Shown here: one piece after another, positions 61,726 through 64,000 of the stretch
How positions within the stretch are numbered: the stretch's first letter is position 1
Layout of the letters: the number at the start of each line of letters is the position of its first letter
From: Streptomyces sp. DH5
GTDB lineage: Bacteria; Actinomycetota; Actinomycetes; Streptomycetales; Streptomycetaceae
Assembly: GCF_020873915.1 (NCBI RefSeq)
Contig: NZ_JAHWGP010000004.1
Span: forward strand, 186,001-250,000
DNA length: 64,000 nucleotides
Direction: 5' to 3'
Position numbers and translations under genes: made by a program
Notes under the pieces: model-generated
Told to the model about the DNA's origin: nothing
Database searches by the model: none
The model's input: the letters and a program-made list of their open reading frames with translations, nothing else

Positions 61726-63060
61726 TCATGCGCCCGGACCCCTCCGGTCGTCGGGCCCGCCCTGGCCCGGCACCCGGGGGGTGCCGCCGAGCAGTTCCAC
61801 GGCCGCCTGCTGGTAGCGCAGCACCGCCTGCCCGGCGGCGCGCAGATCGCAGGGCGCGCTCCACAGCATGCGGCGAGCCTTCTCGTACCGCTCCACCAGC
61901 AGCGAGTCCTCCGCGAGACCGTACCGGGCCACCTTCGCCTTGTACGCGTCCAGCCGGCCGCGCAGTTCCGCACGGACCGCCAGCGGTGCCGTCACCGCGG
62001 TCAACGACTCGCGGGCGCGCAGCAGTTCGTCCTCCGCCTTCTGCTCCAGCGACTCCAGCAGCGGGGACAGACGGTGCCACTGGGCGTGCCGGCGGTACTC
62101 GGCGGCCGTCGACAGCTGCTCCTGGAGCGCGGTCGGCGGCCCGCTCACCACCGGCACCTCGGTCGCCGCGATCTTCGCCAGCACCTCGCCGCGCGCGGTA
62201 CGCGCCTCGGCGAGCGTGCGGTCGGCGCGGGACAGCACGTCACGCAGCCGCACGATGCGCTTCTCCGCGTCCTGCCGGACCGTCAGCACGGCGTCGATCT
62301 CGCGCCGTACGTCCTCCAGCGCGCGCGCCTCGCGGTCGTAGACCGTGGTGTCCGGCCGGCCGCCGCCCGGCGCCGAACTGCCCTGGGCCGGCTGCCAGAA
62401 CGCCAGCGGGTCGGACACCACCCGCTCGCGCAGACCCGTCAGGGTGCGGGTGATCCGCTCCAGGTCGTCGCCCGCCGGATGCTCGCCCGGGCGCACGCCG
62501 ACCGAGTGCGCGAGCCTGCTCGTGCGATGGAGCTCGGCGGCCAGTAGGTCGATCCGGGCGGGCAGCGCCGACCACACCGCGTCCGCGGCCACCACCATGT
62601 CCAGTGAGGTCGCGTACAACTCGTTCATGCGGTCGACGAGGGCCGCGAGGGAGTAGCGCTCGCTGAGCCGGCCGGGGGTGCCGTGCGCGGCGGGGGTGCC
62701 CGCCGTCACCGACGCACTGCCCGCCAGCGTCACCGGCTCGCCGCGCAGCAGCTCCGTCAGCTCCACCAGGTCCTCGCGGCTGGACCAGCGGCGGCGGGAG
62801 CGGATGTCCCGCGCGGTGCGCAGGGCGTCCGTGTACGCGTCGAAATACGTCCACAGCAGCGTGATCGCCGCCTCCGTGGCCTTCCAGCGCTCGGCGGTGA
62901 GCCCGGTGAGCCGCGCACCCTCCAGGAGTCTTCGGCCCGCGTGGTCCTGCAGGGCGAGGAGCGAGGTCTCGACCGCCTCGTGCTCCGCGCCGAGCCGCGC
63001 CAGCGCACGGTCCACCTCGTCCCGGTCCAGCACCGGCCGGGTGGGATCCGTGTCGGCCAT
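61726..63060 (-). CDS. coiled-coil protein between solute-binding protein and kinase
   Basis: A 444-residue, mostly helical protein without clear membrane segments. It contains long amphipathic stretches (VDRALARLGAEHEAVETSLL, then DVRREIDAVLTVRQDAEKRI) and ends with a Pro/Gly tail. GAGAGGTGATCG precedes the ATG. It is in the position that GlnX occupies in the glnX–glnH–pknG operons of mycobacteria and corynebacteria, but GlnX is a membrane protein, and I cannot claim homology. It lies 22 bp upstream of the kinase gene, so a structural role between sensor and kinase is plausible. Confidence 0.72.
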   Translation of the reverse strand: MADTDPTRPVLDRDEVDRALARLGAEHEAVETSLLALQDHAGRRLLEGARLTGLTAERWKATEAAITLLWTYFDAYTDALRTARDIRSRRRWSSREDLVELTELLRGEPVTLAGSASVTAGTPAAHGTPGRLSERYSLAALVDRMNELYATSLDMVVAADAVWSALPARIDLLAAELHRTSRLAHSVGVRPGEHPAGDDLERITRTLTGLRERVVSDPLAFWQPAQGSSAPGGGRPDTTVYDREARALEDVRREIDAVLTVRQDAEKRIVRLRDVLSRADRTLAEARTARGEVLAKIAATEVPVVSGPPTALQEQLSTAAEYRRHAQWHRLSPLLESLEQKAEDELLRARESLTAVTAPLAVRAELRGRLDAYKAKVARYGLAEDSLLVERYEKARRMLWSAPCDLRAAGQAVLRYQQAAVELLGGTPRVPGQGGPDDRRGPGA

Positions 63061-63092
63061 CGATCACCTCTCGCTGCGGGGTTTTCGGGGGT

Positions 63093-63117
63093 GGGGGGGG
63101 GGGGGGGGGGGGGGGGG
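63093..63117. repeat. homopolymer tract of 25 G
   Basis: Twenty-five consecutive G bases, followed to about 63170 by G-runs of 3–7 broken by single T (G-quadruplex-like). The tract lies between the solute-binding protein stop and the ribosome site of the coiled-coil gene. Confidence 0.9.
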
Positions 63118-63207
63118 TGGGGGGGTGGGGGTGGGTGGGTGGGGCGGTGCGGGTGGTGGTGGTGGTGGGGAGGTGAGGGCGAGGTGGTGGGTGGTGGGCT
63201 GTGGGGG

Positions 63208-64000
63208 TCAGCTCTTGCGCAGGTACTCGGGGGCCGGGGGCTTCGACGCGGCGGAGTTCCGGCCCAGTGTCGCCGACAGCCAGTTCGCGTACGAGGACTC
63301 CCAGCCGTCGGCGGTGTCCTGCCGGAATTCCACCAGGATCTGATTGACCCGGCGGATCAGATCGTCCGCGTCCTTCTTCATCGCCACGCCGTAGTACTCG
63401 GTCGTGAAGGCCGTGCCCTTGAGTTCCACCGTGGGATCCTGCGCGGCCTGGCTGGCCGCGAGCGCGCCGTCCGTCACCACCGCGTCCACCTCGCCGAGCT
63501 GCAGACGCACCAGGCAGTCCAGCTGGTTGGGGACCGTCGTGCTGATGTCGGCCGACTCCGGGAGCCGGCCCGCCTTCCGGTCCGCATCCAGCGTCGAGTA
63601 CGCCGTGGAGCCCGTCGCCGTGCATATCTCCCGGTCCGCCAGACTCGCGTCGTACCCGGTGACCGGCGAGGACTTCGGGGCCAGGACCTGCTGACCCGTC
63701 TTGAAGTACGGCGCGGAGAACGCCACCTCCTGGATGCGCGCGCAGTTGATCGTCATCGTGCGGACGACCATGTCGACCCGGCCGGCCTTGATCGCCGGGA
63801 TGCGCTGGTCGGTCGGGATCGCCTTGAACTGCACCGCGTCGCGGTCGCCGAGTATGTCCTCGGCGATGCGGTGCACCAGGTCGATGTCGAAACCCTCGAG
63901 GGTTCCGCTCACCCCGCTGTTGGGGTCCCGGTAGCCCCAGCGGTAGCTGTTCTGGTCCACACCGACGATCAGCTTGCGCTTCTCGCCCTGGCGGCTCTTG
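63208..64000 (-). CDS. periplasmic-type solute-binding protein, GlnH-like (5' end beyond window)
   Basis: The visible 264 C-terminal residues belong to the amino-acid-type solute-binding family (SBP_bac_3): NSGVSGTLEGFDIDLVHRIA, RIPAIKAGRVDMVVRTMTIN, FSAPYFKTGQQVLA, and a second lobe with LDCLVRLQLGEVDAVVTDGA. The N-terminal lipobox and start lie outside the window. In related actinobacteria GlnH senses Asp/Gln outside the cell and signals to PknG through a membrane partner. Its position at the head of this kinase operon fits that role. The C-terminus ends EYLRKS. Confidence 0.9.
   Translation of the reverse strand, partial: KSRQGEKRKLIVGVDQNSYRWGYRDPNSGVSGTLEGFDIDLVHRIAEDILGDRDAVQFKAIPTDQRIPAIKAGRVDMVVRTMTINCARIQEVAFSAPYFKTGQQVLAPKSSPVTGYDASLADREICTATGSTAYSTLDADRKAGRLPESADISTTVPNQLDCLVRLQLGEVDAVVTDGALAASQAAQDPTVELKGTAFTTEYYGVAMKKDADDLIRRVNQILVEFRQDTADGWESSYANWLSATLGRNSAASKPPAPEYLRKS

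Noticed and set aside
57339-62453. 1704-codon open frame on the plus strand
   Set aside because: It lies antisense to four well-supported genes and its codon pattern mirrors theirs; a common artefact at this GC content.

Overview
The window is very GC-rich, with third codon positions almost saturated in G/C. It carries chaplins, DUF397 and HTH/DUF5753 pairs, LAXTG-type sorting signals, a PknG-type kinase cluster and a dynamin pair next to a second SSB. Together these point to the core chromosome of a Streptomyces species. From memory only, the order mmsA – chaplins – dynamin pair – ssbB – ettA resembles the S. coelicolor region around SCO2680–SCO2726; this was not checked.

Layout. 0.1–3.7 kb: methylmalonate-semialdehyde dehydrogenase, three tiny overlapping genes, and an HTH/DUF397 pair. 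3.75–4.65 kb: an orphan type I-E CRISPR array with no cas genes in view. Thirteen repeats read on the minus strand and two further repeats are inverted. 4.8–8.4 kb: a membrane-anchored STAND NTPase with a double seven-bladed WD40 propeller. 8.4–16.4 kb: an efflux and regulation block. It holds an MFS pump with an FAD monooxygenase facing a two-component system with an MMPL exporter, bounded by a diverged 241-bp inverted duplication. 16.7–20.3 kb: a hydrolase–ABC ATPase fusion and its permease.

20.4–38.9 kb is a cell-surface island. It contains a long chaplin with three chaplin domains and a sortase signal, an FAD oxidoreductase with an ATP-grasp protein, a secreted GH26-like glycosidase, and an eight-gene exopolysaccharide operon (chain-length protein, two glycosyltransferases, deacetylase, flippase, ligase/polymerase, priming transferase, secreted DUF3344-like protein). 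Several small secreted proteins follow, with a short chaplin that has a sigma-BldN-like promoter and a tandemly duplicated two-gene cassette of tiny secreted proteins.

38.9–41.5 kb: an alpha/beta hydrolase with a cysteine in the nucleophile elbow, a VOC protein, an antitoxin with a frameshifted PIN toxin, and tRNA-Arg(TCT). 41.8–49.3 kb: dynamin-like GTPases, an SSB, a TQXA thioester surface protein and small unknowns. 49.7–54.7 kb: the ABC-F factor EttA, a thioesterase, a conserved hypothetical, a decayed FtsX-type permease, a truncated globin and a PCMT-like methyltransferase. 54.7–64.0 kb: a signalling operon on the minus strand running solute-binding protein (cut by the window edge) – coiled-coil protein – PknG-like kinase – PP2C phosphatase – vWA protein – FHA protein. 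A 25-base G homopolymer lies near its start.

Functions rest on reading motifs by eye; no database search was possible.
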